Numbered from the stretch's first letter, positions 37,840-47,389 are shown. The stretch is DNA of 64,000 bases from Blattabacterium clevelandi (GCF_003268615.1 NZ_CP029844.1:124001-188000); one strand, 5' to 3'. The notes: a model not told the origin generated them from the sequence alone. Made by a program: numbers and translations.

Positions 37840-38118
37840 TTATTTTTTTTCGTTTTCCTCTGTATTTACCTTATCTTTTTCTTTATTATTGTTGTTATTT
37901 GAAGTAGATTCCTCATTTTTAGAGGACTCCTCTTCATTAGGTGGTGTAGAAGGAGGAGTTGTAGTCGTATTTGTTTGATTTTCATTGTTAGTATTAGCTG
38001 TTTTTTCTTCTTCTGTTGTTGGAGAAGGATTATCGTTTTTAGATTTATTATTACAACTACATGTAAATAAAAATATAGCTAAAAAAATTGTGGTAATGGT
38101 AATTCTTAATTTTTTCAT
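37840..38118 (-). CDS. Small low-complexity lipoprotein, lineage-specific
   Basis: About 92 residues from the ATG at 38118 (MKKLRITITT); two more in-frame ATG codons lie up to 9 nt upstream. The first 20 residues are a lipoprotein signal peptide ending in the lipobox-like LFTC followed by SC, so Cys would be lipidated and the protein exported. Everything after it is built almost only of Asn, Thr, Ser, Pro, Glu and Lys (stretches such as TTTTPPSTPPNEEESSKNE), with no fold expected. I do not recognise a family. The signal peptide is sound and the frame is open, so I regard it as a real gene. A surface spacer role is only a guess. Confidence 0.7.
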   Translation of the reverse strand: MKKLRITITTIFLAIFLFTCSCNNKSKNDNPSPTTEEEKTANTNNENQTNTTTTPPSTPPNEEESSKNEESTSNNNNNKEKDKVNTEENEKK

Positions 38119-38155
38119 CATAATCAATAGTATTTCAGTTATAACATATTCTGGA

Positions 38156-38163
38156 CAAATTTA
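38156..38163 (-). promoter_or_regulatory. Candidate -7 promoter element for the small lipoprotein gene
   Basis: On the minus strand the site reads TAAATTTG, matching TAnnTTTG, about 38 nt before the start codon. No matching -33 element is clear. The remaining gap to guaB (38128-38344) is plain AT-rich DNA. Confidence 0.25.
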
Positions 38164-38344
38164 TATAAAAATTTGGAATGAAAAAATATATCATTATTTG
38201 TATTTTTTTTATAAAAATGAATAATTGAATATCAACATCCATCATATTATTTCTTTTTTTATTTGAATATAAGAATATTAGAAATTATATTATTTCTATA
38301 AATAAAGTAAAAATATATATATTTTGAAAAAAAACTAAAAAATT

Positions 38345-39838
38345 ATGCCTTTAAATAAAAAAATCTTAAAGGAAGCTTTGACTTTTGATGATGTATTATT
38401 AGTTCCATCATATTCTTCAATTCTTCCATCCCAAGTATCTCTTCAGACTACTTTAACCTTGGATATTACACTCAATATTCCTATATTAAGTGCTGCTATG
38501 GATACAGTTACAGAATCTTCTTTGGCTATATCGATAGCTCGAGAAGGTGGAATAGGAATTATTCATAAAAATATGAATATAAAAAATCAATCAGAGGAGG
38601 TTTATAGAGTAAAAAGAAGTGAAAGTGGAATGATAGATGATCCAATTACTCTTTCTAGAAATTCAACACTTCGTGATGCACAAAATCTCATGAATCAATA
38701 TCATATTTCTGGATTACCAGTGATTGAAAAAGATTTTACTTTAGTTGGTATTATAACTAGTAGAGATATCAAATATCGTATAGATTTAGATTCTTTAGTA
38801 GAAGATGTAATGACAAAAGAAAATTTGATTACTTCCAAAAAAAATATAAATCTAGAAGAAGCAAAGAATATTCTTTTAAAAGAAAGAATAGAAAAACTTC
38901 CTATTATAGATGATTTTAAAAAATTAGTCGGATTAATTACAATTAGAGATATAGATAATTTAATAGAATATCCAAATGCATGTAAAGACTCTAAAGGACG
39001 TTTACGTGTAGGGGCGGCTGTTGGAATAGATAAAAATACTTTAGAAAGAGTGGAATCCTTAGTAAAGTTTGATGTAGATCTTATATCTATAGATTCTGCT
39101 CATGGTCATTCTATTAGTGTATTGAAAACGATAAAATCTATTCGAACCTATTTTCCAAATATTCCATTAATAGCTGGAAATGTAGTTACTATGAAAGCAG
39201 CAAAAGATTTGATAGATGCTGGATCTACTATTTTAAAAGTAGGAATAGGATCCGGTTCTATTTGTACTACAAGGGTAGTAGCTGGTGTAGGTATGCCTCA
39301 AATTACTGCTATAAATGATGTCTATGAATATGCTAAAACAAGAAATATAAATGTTATATCTGATGGTGGGATCAGATATTCAGGAGATGTAGTAAAAGCG
39401 ATTGCAGCTGGAGCAAGTTCTGTAATGATTGGTAGTTTATTTGCAGGTACAGATGAAGCTCCCGGAGAGGAAATTATTTTTCAAGGTAGAAAGTTTAAAA
39501 CATATGTAGGTATGGGATCTTTAGTAGCTATGAAAAAAGGGAGTAGAGATCGTTATTTTCAGTTTGAAGAAAAGTATGTTCCAGAAGGAATAGAAGCAAA
39601 AGTTCCCTATAAAGGAAAAATGAAAGATGTTATTTTTCAAATATGTGGAGGATTACGTTCTGGAATGGGTTATTGTGGAGTATCGACAATTAAAGAATTA
39701 ATGAAAATGGGTAAATTTGTAAGAATAACCAATTCTGGATTAAAAGAAAATCATCCACATAGCGTAAGTATAACGAAAGAATCCCCTAATTATTGGAAAT
39801 ATAGTGGAGTTTATAATAATACCCGGGACGGGATTTGA
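38345..39838 (+). CDS. guaB: Inosine-5'-monophosphate dehydrogenase
   Basis: NAD-dependent first step from IMP to GMP. 497 residues: N-terminal barrel start ([16 protein letters not shown]), two CBS domains inserted at about 95-205, then [20 protein letters not shown] with the catalytic Cys (near 305), [19 protein letters not shown] and the mobile flap around 400. The normal end of Bacteroidota GuaB lies near TKESPNY; here the frame runs on for about 13 residues ([14 protein letters not shown]) and its TGA lies inside the T-arm of the convergent tRNA-Leu gene, an overlap of 19 nt. Confidence 0.95.
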   Translation: MPLNKKILKEALTFDDVLLVPSYSSILPSQVSLQTTLTLDITLNIPILSAAMDTVTESSLAISIAREGGIGIIHKNMNIKNQSEEVYRVKRSESGMIDDPITLSRNSTLRDAQNLMNQYHISGLPVIEKDFTLVGIITSRDIKYRIDLDSLVEDVMTKENLITSKKNINLEEAKNILLKERIEKLPIIDDFKKLVGLITIRDIDNLIEYPNACKDSKGRLRVGAAVGIDKNTLERVESLVKFDVDLISIDSAHGHSISVLKTIKSIRTYFPNIPLIAGNVVTMKAAKDLIDAGSTILKVGIGSGSICTTRVVAGVGMPQITAINDVYEYAKTRNINVISDGGIRYSGDVVKAIAAGASSVMIGSLFAGTDEAPGEEIIFQGRKFKTYVGMGSLVAMKKGSRDRYFQFEEKYVPEGIEAKVPYKGKMKDVIFQICGGLRSGMGYCGVSTIKELMKMGKFVRITNSGLKENHPHSVSITKESPNYWKYSGVYNNTRDGI

Positions 39839-39904
39839 ACCCGTACGATCACAATGATCACAGGATTTTAAGTCCTGTGTGTCTACCAATTCCACCACCC
39901 AGGT
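39820..39904 (-). tRNA. tRNA-Leu (anticodon TAA)
   Basis: Class II tRNA with a long variable arm (85 nt). Acceptor ACCTGGG pairs with CCCGGGT (one G-T), the anticodon stem CAGGA/TCCTG holds loop CTTAAAA with anticodon TAA, and the T arm reads CGGGTTCAAATCCCG. Discriminator A; no CCA encoded. It reads UUA, the commonest Leu codon in such an AT-rich genome. Its 3' end lies under the guaB 3' end on the opposite strand. Confidence 0.95.
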
Positions 39905-39916
39905 GTAGAAAAAAAA

Positions 39917-39989
39917 AGCGAGAAACGGGACTCGAACCCGCGACTCCGACCTTGGCAAGGTCGTACTCTACCAACTGAGCTATTCTCGC
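39917..39989 (-). tRNA. tRNA-Gly (anticodon GCC)
   Basis: 73 nt. Acceptor GCGAGAA pairs with TTCTCGC, anticodon stem CGACC/GGTCG with loop TTGCCAA (anticodon GCC), T arm CGGGTTCGAGTCCCG. Discriminator T; no CCA encoded. It lies 12 nt upstream of tRNA-Leu on the same strand, so both probably come from one transcript. Confidence 0.96.
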
Positions 39990-40046
39990 GAATTCGAAAA
40001 TAATGTTAAAAAGGAAAAACGTAATAATATATGTCAAAATTTTTAT

Positions 40047-42626
40047 TTATTCAATAAATTTTTCATTTTTTTTATTTTTGTGAAAACCTATTTTTATAGA
40101 AAAATAATTTTTAAAAAAATTCATTATTTTTTTTAATCTAAGAAAGGATTTTTTTTTGGATAAAAAATTATTTTTCATTTTTCTTTTTTCTAAAAATTTT
40201 TTTTTATTCAAAATTTTTAATATTTCCTTTGCTCTATGAATAATTTCTATAGGAATTCCTGAAATTTTTGCTACGTAAATACCGTAACTGTGCTCACTTG
40301 CCCCCTCAATCATTTTTCGCATAAAAATAATATTTTCATAAATTTTTTTTACAGATATATGATAATTTTGAATTCTTTTCAAAAAAGAACTTATTTTATT
40401 TAATTCATGATAATGAGTTGCAAATAAGGTAAGAGGTCTAAAAGGGCTTTCATGTAAAAATTCAATAATAGACCAAGCGATAGATATTCCATCATAAGTA
40501 CTTGTCCCTCGTCCAATTTCATCTAAAATTAGAAAACTTCTTTTAGAAAAATTGTTTAATATATTTGCCATTTCATTCATTTCTACCATGAAAGTAGATT
40601 CTCCTAAAGAAATATTATCGGATGCTCCTACTCTACTAAATATTTTATCTACTAATCCTATTTCTGCATGTTGAGCAGGAACAAAACTACCTATATGGGC
40701 CATTAATATAATAATAGCAGTTTGACGAAGAATGGCTGATTTTCCTGACATATTTGGCCCCGTTATTATAATAATTTGTTGATCTTTCTTATTTAAAATT
40801 ACATCATTGGGGATATATGATGTTTTTGAAATAAACTGCCTTTCAATAACTGGATGCCTTCCTTTTTTTATACATAATCTAAACGAATGATTTATTTCTG
40901 GTTTTACATAATGATTTTCTAATGCAGAAAGTGAAAAGGAACATAAGACATCCAATTCTGCAATTATTTTTGCATTTTTTTGTAAAGGTATTATATATTT
41001 TAAAATTTGATTAATTAGATCATGAAAAATATCTTTTTCGAGAGAAAGTATTTTTTGTTCAGAATTTAAAATTTGTAACTCATAATTTTTTAATTCTTCA
41101 GTTGTGTATCTTTCAGAATTAGTTAATGTTTGTTTTCGGATCCAATGAGATGGTATGTTGTATTTTTTTTTTTTAACTTCTAAAAAATATCCAAAAATAT
41201 TGTTATATCCAATTTTTAAATTATGAATTCCTGTATTTAATTTTTCACTATTACATAGTTTTTCCAAGTGTTCTTTTTTGGAAAAATATAAATTACGAAT
41301 TTTATCTAATTCTTTAGAAACTCCTTTTGCTATTACATTTCCTTTTTCTATATGATATGGTGTATTCGGATCTATTGTATGCAGAATTTTTTTGGATATT
41401 ATATTGCAATTTTGAAATGAATTTCCAATTTCTAAAAAAGTTTTATATTTTTTATTTGAAAAAATTTTTTTTTGGATTTGAACTATAGCTGTTAAAGATT
41501 GATGTAATATAATTACTTCATGTGGAGAAATTTTTCCAATAGTCATTTTAGAAATTATTCGTTCTATATCATAAATTTCTTTAAGTTTTTTTTGAATAAA
41601 TGAACGAATAGAAATATTCGAAAAAAAAAATTCTACTATTTTATAACGTTTTTGTATATGAATAATATTTGTTAAAGGAAAATGTATCCAATGTTTTAAT
41701 AATCTACCTCCCATAGGAGTTATAGTTTTGTCCATAATCTCAATTAAGGATACCCCTTTTTTATCTAAACAACGAAATATTTCCAAATTTCTAAATGTAA
41801 AATCATCAATCCACATATGTTCTTCTTTTTTTATTCTTTTTATATTAGAAATATGTTTTATTTTATAATGTTGAGTATCGTATAAATAGTTTAATATAAC
41901 ACCGGAAGCAGTAATACCCAGTTTTAAATTATCTATTCCAAAACCTTTTAAAGAGTTTGTTTTAAAATGAGATATCAATTTTTCATATGAAAATGAATAA
42001 TTGAACATCCAATCTTCTATTAAAAAAGTATAATATTTGTCTTTTAGAAATTTTTCAAAAAAATTTTTTTCTTTTTTCTGAAAAATAACTTCACTTGGAT
42101 TAAAATGTTCTAAATATTGTAATATACTTTCTTTATTATCTTCCGCTATAAAAAAATCTCCTGTAGAAACATCTAAAAAACTTACACCTAATTTTTTTTT
42201 TTCTATATGGATAGAAGCTAAAAAATTATTGGATTTAGTTTGTAATATATTTTCGTCTATCGATATTCCTGGTGTAACTAATTCTATAACTCCTCTTTTT
42301 ACAATATTTTTTCCTTTTTTTGGTATTTCTAATTGATCACAAATAGCTACACGATATCCAGATCGTATTAATTTCGGTAAATAAACATTTAAAGAGTGAT
42401 AAGGAAACCCGGCTAAATGAATAGAATGTTTTTTTTTACTAGATCTATTAGTTAAAACAATATCTAATATTTTAGAACATTTTATAGCATCTTCTCCAAA
42501 AGTTTCATAGAAATCTCCTACTTGAAATAGCAATATCGCATCTGGATATTTAGATTTTATATCATTATATTGCTTAATTAATGGAGTTCTTTCTTGCTTT
42601 ATTAAAGTATTTTGATCTTTATTCAT
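40047..42626 (-). CDS. mutS: DNA mismatch repair protein MutS
   Basis: Mismatch-recognising ATPase. 859 residues: N-terminal mismatch-binding domain with the QVGDFYETFGEDA Phe-x-Glu motif (about 33-46), connector and core, clamp, and the ABC-type ATPase with Walker A GPNMSGKSAILRQT (near 630), DEIGRGTSTYDGISI and the late ATHYHELN. Length is normal for MutS1. Keeping mutS is notable for a reduced symbiont; mutL is not in this window. Its poly-A-rich 3' end encodes a Lys/Phe-rich tail of about 40 residues that may be dispensable. Confidence 0.96.
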   Translation of the reverse strand: MNKDQNTLIKQERTPLIKQYNDIKSKYPDAILLFQVGDFYETFGEDAIKCSKILDIVLTNRSSKKKHSIHLAGFPYHSLNVYLPKLIRSGYRVAICDQLEIPKKGKNIVKRGVIELVTPGISIDENILQTKSNNFLASIHIEKKKLGVSFLDVSTGDFFIAEDNKESILQYLEHFNPSEVIFQKKEKNFFEKFLKDKYYTFLIEDWMFNYSFSYEKLISHFKTNSLKGFGIDNLKLGITASGVILNYLYDTQHYKIKHISNIKRIKKEEHMWIDDFTFRNLEIFRCLDKKGVSLIEIMDKTITPMGGRLLKHWIHFPLTNIIHIQKRYKIVEFFFSNISIRSFIQKKLKEIYDIERIISKMTIGKISPHEVIILHQSLTAIVQIQKKIFSNKKYKTFLEIGNSFQNCNIISKKILHTIDPNTPYHIEKGNVIAKGVSKELDKIRNLYFSKKEHLEKLCNSEKLNTGIHNLKIGYNNIFGYFLEVKKKKYNIPSHWIRKQTLTNSERYTTEELKNYELQILNSEQKILSLEKDIFHDLINQILKYIIPLQKNAKIIAELDVLCSFSLSALENHYVKPEINHSFRLCIKKGRHPVIERQFISKTSYIPNDVILNKKDQQIIIITGPNMSGKSAILRQTAIIILMAHIGSFVPAQHAEIGLVDKIFSRVGASDNISLGESTFMVEMNEMANILNNFSKRSFLILDEIGRGTSTYDGISIAWSIIEFLHESPFRPLTLFATHYHELNKISSFLKRIQNYHISVKKIYENIIFMRKMIEGASEHSYGIYVAKISGIPIEIIHRAKEILKILNKKKFLEKRKMKNNFLSKKKSFLRLKKIMNFFKNYFSIKIGFHKNKKNEKFIE

Positions 42627-42724
42627 ACCTAATTAGGATTTAAAAATAAAGTAGGGTATTTTTTTATAATATAAAAAGTTTAATTAAGGAAATAAAAACC
42701 TTGTTTTTTGAATATGAATTTATT

Positions 42725-45700
42725 ATGTCAAAAAAGTTTAAAGAATATAAAGAATTAAATCTCAAAATTATTTCTAAAGAAATAACTCAATATTGGGAAA
42801 AAAATAAAATTATTCAAAAAAGTTTTCAAATTAGAAAAAATTTTAATCAAAAGGATAGATCTTCTTATTATATTTTATATGAAGGGCCTCCTTCTTTAAA
42901 TGGAAGTCCAGGTATACATCATACAGTATCTAGAACTATAAAGGATATATTTTGCAGATATCATACTCTTAAAGGTAAGATAGTAATTAAAAAAGCTGGA
43001 TGGGATACTCATGGATTACCTATAGAACTTAATGTAGAAAAAAAAATAGGAATTACTAAAAATGATATAGGAAAAAATATCAGTATAGAAAAGTATAATA
43101 ATATTTGTAAATATTTTGTCAAAAAATCAATGAAAAAATGGATAAAATTTACAAATAATATAGGATATTGGATAGATCTTAAAAATTCATTTATAACATA
43201 TAAAACAAAATATATAGAAAGCGTATGGTGGTTGATAAAAAAATTATATAAAAAAAAAATTATTTATAAAGGTTATACTATTCAACCCTATTCTCCAGCA
43301 GCAGGTACAGGATTAAGTTATCATGAATTAAATATGCCAGGTACCTATAAAAAAATAAAACAAATAACTCCTACTTTGAAATTTAAAGCGAAAAAAAAAA
43401 CTTTACCAAAAGAAATTCAAAAATTTTTAGGAGATATATATTTAATATCTTGGACGACTACTCCTTGGACTCTTCCATCTAATACTGCATTAGCTATTGG
43501 ATCGAATATAGATTATGTTTTAGTGAAAACTTATTGTCCTTATACTTTTTCAAAAGAGAACATTATTTTAGCTGAAAAATTAATTTATAAAATATTATTA
43601 CCAAATAAATTTTATTCCGTATCAAATAATTATGAATTTGATCAATCAAAAATTGAAAATAAAAATAAAATTCCTTATTTTATAGCATATAAATTCAAAG
43701 GAAAAGATCTTTTTAAAAGTAGATATGAACAATTATTACCTTGGTTTAAACCTTATCAAAAAGAAAAAAATGCTTTTCAAATAATAGATGGAGAAGGTTA
43801 TGTTAATGAAAATGAAGGTACTGGAATTATTCATATAGCTCCTACATTTGGAATAGATGATTTAAAAATAGCTAGAAAAAATAACATTCCATCTATGTTA
43901 ATTTTGAATGAAGAAAATATTCCTATTCCTTTAGTAGATATGCAAGGAAAATTTTTAAATAGTTATCCTCATGGATTTAATGGAAAATATGTTAAAAATG
44001 ATTTTAATATTAATACAAATCCCAAACTAGTTTCTGTAGATCAAGAAATAGTTTCCTTTCTTGAAAAAGAAAAAAAACTTTTCAAAGTAGAAATGTATAC
44101 ACATTTTTATCCACATTGTTGGAGAACAGAAAAACCTATTCTTTATTATCCTTTAGATTCATGGTTCATAAAAACAACAAAAATAAGAGAAAAATTAATT
44201 TCTTTAAATAAAAAAATTAATTGGATTCCTAAATTTATAGGAGAAAAACGTTTTGATATTTGGTTGGAAAATATAAGAGATTGGAATTTATCACGTTCTA
44301 GATATTGGGGTACTCCTTTACCAATTTGGAGAACAAAAGATGGAAAAGAAGAATTAGTTATAGGATCTATTAAAGAATTATTTTTAGAAATTCAAAAATC
44401 TATTAAACATAAATATATGTCATCCAATATATTGGAAAATTTTATTCCGGATGATATGAGAGATGAAAATTATGAAAAAATAGATTTGCATAAACATTTT
44501 TTAGATAAAATTATATTGGTTTCTCGTAAAGGGGCCCCAATGAAAAGAGAATCAGATTTAATAGATGTATGGTTCGATTCTGGAGCTATGCCATATGCTC
44601 AATTTCATTATCCTTTTGAAAATAAAGAATATATTGATGAATATCAATTTTTTCCTGCAGATTTTATTTCGGAAGGTGTAGACCAAACAAGAGGATGGTT
44701 TTTTACATTACATACTATTAGTTCATTATTATTTAATTCTATAGCATATAAAAATGTTATATCTACTGGTTTAGTATTAGATAAAAAAGGAAATAAAATG
44801 TCTAAAAGTAAAGGAAATTCTATCAATCCTTTTGAATTAATAGAAAATTATGGGGCTGATGCAATACGTTGGTATATGATATTTAATTCTGAACCTTGGG
44901 ATAATTTAAAATTTGATATAAAAGGAATTGATACAGGAATTAATAAATTTTTTGGAACACTTTATAATGTTTATTCTTTTTTTGTTTTATATGCTAATAT
45001 AGATGGATTTTCCTATAAAGAAAAAGACTGTTCTTTAAAAAATTACACTGAATTAGATTTTTGGTTACTTTCTGAATTAAATACAATGATTAAAAAAGTA
45101 GATGAATCTTATCAAGATTACAATCCTACTAAAGTTTCTCGTATTATTTCATACTTTGTATTAAACCAATTAAGTAATTGGTATATAAGACTATGTCGGA
45201 GAAGGTTTTGGAAAGAAAAATATACGAATAATAAAATTGTGGCATATCAATTACTTTACAAATGTTTAGTTATAATTTCTAAATTATTATCTCCTATCGC
45301 CCCATTTTTTTCAGAAAAATTATATATAGACCTAAACTCTATCACAAAAAAAGAACCTTTTGAAAGTATTCATTTTACCAATTTTCCGATCTATGATTTA
45401 TCATTTATAAATAAAGAATTAGAAAAAAGAATGCTTTTAGTTCAAAGGATTACTACTATGAGTTTTTCTATAAGAAAAAAAAATGGAATAAAAATTCGTC
45501 AACCTTTGAAAAAATTACTCATTTTAATTCGTAATGAAGAAATACGTTTTGAATTGAAAAAAATATCTGAAATTCTTAAACAAGAAATAAATGTAAAAAG
45601 TATTGAATTTATGGAATCTTATAAAGATTTAGAATCAGTTAAACATATTCAACCAAACTATAAATCCATAGGTTCTAGATTTGGAAATAAAACTCCGATG

Positions 45701-46171
45701 ATATCGGAAATAATCAAAAAATTTACTCAGGATAAGATTAAAGAAATCGAATATAAAAAAAAATATATTTTTTTTCTTCAAGGAGAAAAATTTATATTAT
45801 TTTTAAAAGATGTCAAAATTACTACCGAATTTATTAAAAATTGGTCTGTCGTATTTGATAATGAACTTACAATAGCTTTAGATTTACATATTACGAATTC
45901 TCTTTGGGAAGAAGGTGTTATAAGAGAATTAATTAGATATATACAAGAATTAAGAAAAAAGTGTAACTACCATGTTATTGACAAAATATTTATATATATC
46001 AATTCTATTAAAAGAATACAAGCTATTATACAGAAAAATAAAAATGCTCTTTGTAAAGAGACTCTTGCAGTAGATATTTTTTTTAAAAAAAATATAGAAA
46101 AAAAAGGAATGAAAATCGATTTTGAAAAAAATACAATATATATACTCATTCAAAAAGTCGAAAATACATAA
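42725..46171 (+). CDS. ileS: Isoleucyl-tRNA synthetase, long eukaryote-like type
   Basis: Class I synthetase that charges tRNA-Ile. About 1148 residues from the ATG at 42725 (MSKKFKEYKELN); the frame extends 8 codons upstream to a TTG. The HIGH-type region reads NGSPGIHHTVSRTIKD, with KKAGWDTHGLPIELNVEKKIGI after it, and the KMSKS loop is KKGNKMSKSKGNS (near 700). The editing domain has SWTTTPWTLPSN. This sequence type and length match the second bacterial IleRS group (eukaryote-like), which is associated with mupirocin resistance. dksA-like and lspA genes follow closely. Confidence 0.95.
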   Translation: MSKKFKEYKELNLKIISKEITQYWEKNKIIQKSFQIRKNFNQKDRSSYYILYEGPPSLNGSPGIHHTVSRTIKDIFCRYHTLKGKIVIKKAGWDTHGLPIELNVEKKIGITKNDIGKNISIEKYNNICKYFVKKSMKKWIKFTNNIGYWIDLKNSFITYKTKYIESVWWLIKKLYKKKIIYKGYTIQPYSPAAGTGLSYHELNMPGTYKKIKQITPTLKFKAKKKTLPKEIQKFLGDIYLISWTTTPWTLPSNTALAIGSNIDYVLVKTYCPYTFSKENIILAEKLIYKILLPNKFYSVSNNYEFDQSKIENKNKIPYFIAYKFKGKDLFKSRYEQLLPWFKPYQKEKNAFQIIDGEGYVNENEGTGIIHIAPTFGIDDLKIARKNNIPSMLILNEENIPIPLVDMQGKFLNSYPHGFNGKYVKNDFNINTNPKLVSVDQEIVSFLEKEKKLFKVEMYTHFYPHCWRTEKPILYYPLDSWFIKTTKIREKLISLNKKINWIPKFIGEKRFDIWLENIRDWNLSRSRYWGTPLPIWRTKDGKEELVIGSIKELFLEIQKSIKHKYMSSNILENFIPDDMRDENYEKIDLHKHFLDKIILVSRKGAPMKRESDLIDVWFDSGAMPYAQFHYPFENKEYIDEYQFFPADFISEGVDQTRGWFFTLHTISSLLFNSIAYKNVISTGLVLDKKGNKMSKSKGNSINPFELIENYGADAIRWYMIFNSEPWDNLKFDIKGIDTGINKFFGTLYNVYSFFVLYANIDGFSYKEKDCSLKNYTELDFWLLSELNTMIKKVDESYQDYNPTKVSRIISYFVLNQLSNWYIRLCRRRFWKEKYTNNKIVAYQLLYKCLVIISKLLSPIAPFFSEKLYIDLNSITKKEPFESIHFTNFPIYDLSFINKELEKRMLLVQRITTMSFSIRKKNGIKIRQPLKKLLILIRNEEIRFELKKISEILKQEINVKSIEFMESYKDLESVKHIQPNYKSIGSRFGNKTPMISEIIKKFTQDKIKEIEYKKKYIFFLQGEKFILFLKDVKITTEFIKNWSVVFDNELTIALDLHITNSLWEEGVIRELIRYIQELRKKCNYHVIDKIFIYINSIKRIQAIIQKNKNALCKETLAVDIFFKKNIEKKGMKIDFEKNTIYILIQKVENT

Positions 46172-46173
46172 AA

Positions 46174-46569
46174 ATGAAAGAGCAAGAAAAAAAAAGATAT
46201 TCGATGGAAGAAAGAAAAGAATTTCGTAAACTAATACTTGAAAAACTAGAAAAGGTCAAAAAAGATTTATCAATTCTTAAAGAAAATTTTGATAATGATC
46301 AAAATAATGGTACAGATGATACTTATCCTACATTTAAAGCTTTTGAAGAAGGATCAGAAACACTTAGTAAAGAACAAAATGCTCAAATTTTGGAACATTT
46401 GAAAAAATTTATACGAAGTTTAAATTCTGCTTTGATTAGAGTTGAAAATAAAGATTACGGAATTTGTCGTATTACAAAAAAACTGATACCTAAAGCACGT
46501 CTTATGGCAGTCCCACATACTACTTTAAGTATTGAAGGGAAGAGACAGGTAGAAGATAAAAGAAAGTAA
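46174..46569 (+). CDS. TraR/DksA family RNA-polymerase-binding protein
   Basis: 131-residue coiled-coil protein (helical about 10-90; EFRKLILEKLEKVKKDL, then NGTDDTYPTFKAFEEG) ending in the DksA-type motif DYGICRITKKLIPKARLMAVPH. DksA-type proteins enter the polymerase secondary channel and help control rRNA and stress genes. Of the four zinc cysteines of E. coli DksA only one (ICRI) remains, as in other Bacteroidota members I know, so the protein probably folds without zinc. It sits 2 nt after ileS and 12 nt before lspA, so the three are probably one operon. Confidence 0.88.
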   Translation: MKEQEKKRYSMEERKEFRKLILEKLEKVKKDLSILKENFDNDQNNGTDDTYPTFKAFEEGSETLSKEQNAQILEHLKKFIRSLNSALIRVENKDYGICRITKKLIPKARLMAVPHTTLSIEGKRQVEDKRK

Positions 46570-46581
46570 ATTTTTAATTTT

Positions 46582-47229
46582 TTGAAAAAAATATTTTTAA
46601 GTATTTTTCCTATTCTGTTAATAGATCAGATTTTAAAAATTTATATCAAAACTCACTTTGAACTAGGAAAAGGAGTTCCTATATTTTCATTTTTTTGGAT
46701 TTTTTTTGTGGAAAACCCTGGAATGGCTTATGGTATTTCTATTGCTCCTGGATATTTTGGAAAAATTCTTTTAAGTTTTTTTCGTTTTATTGTAGTTTTA
46801 TTCATATTTTTTTTTCTTTATAAAAATGTAAAGAAGAAATATTCAAATTATTTAATTATTCCAACTATTTTTATCCTTTCAGGAGCTATCGGTAATCTTT
46901 TAGATAGTTGTTTATATGGATTATTATTTGATACAGGAACCATTTATAATCCAGAATCTCATCAATGGATTTCTTATTCTGGAATTTCAAATATAATATT
47001 TCCTTGGAATGGTGGTGATGGGTATTCATCCTTGATGAAAGGATGCGTAGTAGACATGTTTTATTTTCCTATTTTTGATATTTATATTCCGGATTGGGCC
47101 CCATTTTTTGGAGGATATAATTTTCAATTTTTTAAACCCGTTTTTAATTTTTCTGATTTTATAATATCTATTGGAATTATTTTATTGTTAATTTTTAAAA
47201 AAAAGATTAAACATGTAAAGATTTTTTGA
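46582..47229 (+). CDS. lspA: Lipoprotein signal peptidase II
   Basis: Membrane aspartyl protease that removes signal peptides from prolipoproteins. 215 residues, the longer Bacteroidota form, starting at TTG 46582 (MKKIFLSIFPILLIDQILKIY). It shows FFVENPGMAYGISI (substrate region), SGAIGNLLDSCLYG and GCVVDMFYFPIF with the two catalytic Asp in GNLLD and VVDM, and four hydrophobic segments. It could process the small lipoprotein seen at 37840. The tRNA cluster follows after 79 nt. Confidence 0.94.
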   Translation: MKKIFLSIFPILLIDQILKIYIKTHFELGKGVPIFSFFWIFFVENPGMAYGISIAPGYFGKILLSFFRFIVVLFIFFFLYKNVKKKYSNYLIIPTIFILSGAIGNLLDSCLYGLLFDTGTIYNPESHQWISYSGISNIIFPWNGGDGYSSLMKGCVVDMFYFPIFDIYIPDWAPFFGGYNFQFFKPVFNFSDFIISIGIILLLIFKKKIKHVKIF

Positions 47230-47255
47230 TAATTATAAAAATCTCCATAGATTTG
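47225..47255 (+). promoter_or_regulatory. Candidate Flavobacteriales-type promoter for the tRNA cluster and tuf
   Basis: TTTG at 47225-47228 and TAGATTTG at 47248-47255 match the -33 (TTG) and -7 (TAnnTTTG) elements with a 19-nt spacer, within the known 17-23 range. It sits just at the lspA stop and 53 nt before tRNA-Thr, where a promoter for the stable-RNA and translation genes would be expected. Confidence 0.5.
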
Positions 47256-47308
47256 TACATACCTGATTTTCATTATTGGTAGAAAATTGTTTTGAACAAA
47301 ACCAAACA

Positions 47309-47381
47309 GCCGGTGTAGCTCAGATGGTAGAGCACGTGATTTGTAATCTCGGTGTCGTGGGTTCGAATCCCTCCTCCGGCT
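47309..47381 (+). tRNA. tRNA-Thr (anticodon TGT)
   Basis: 73 nt. Acceptor GCCGGTG faces CTCCGGC with one T-T mismatch, anticodon stem CGTGA/TCTCG has one T-T mismatch around loop TTTGTAA (anticodon TGT), and the T arm GTGGG/CCCTC has another. The overall shape, D arm TAGCTCAG and TTCGAAT loop are intact. It is likely still used but structurally weakened. No CCA encoded. Confidence 0.93.
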
Positions 47382-47389
47382 TTTTTTTT

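Noticed and set aside
39740-39958. Minus-strand 72-codon frame over tRNA-Leu and tRNA-Gly
   Set aside because: Its sequence (VVELVDTQDLKS, GSNPVPG) is tRNA-Leu and tRNA-Gly read as protein; no gene is needed to explain it.
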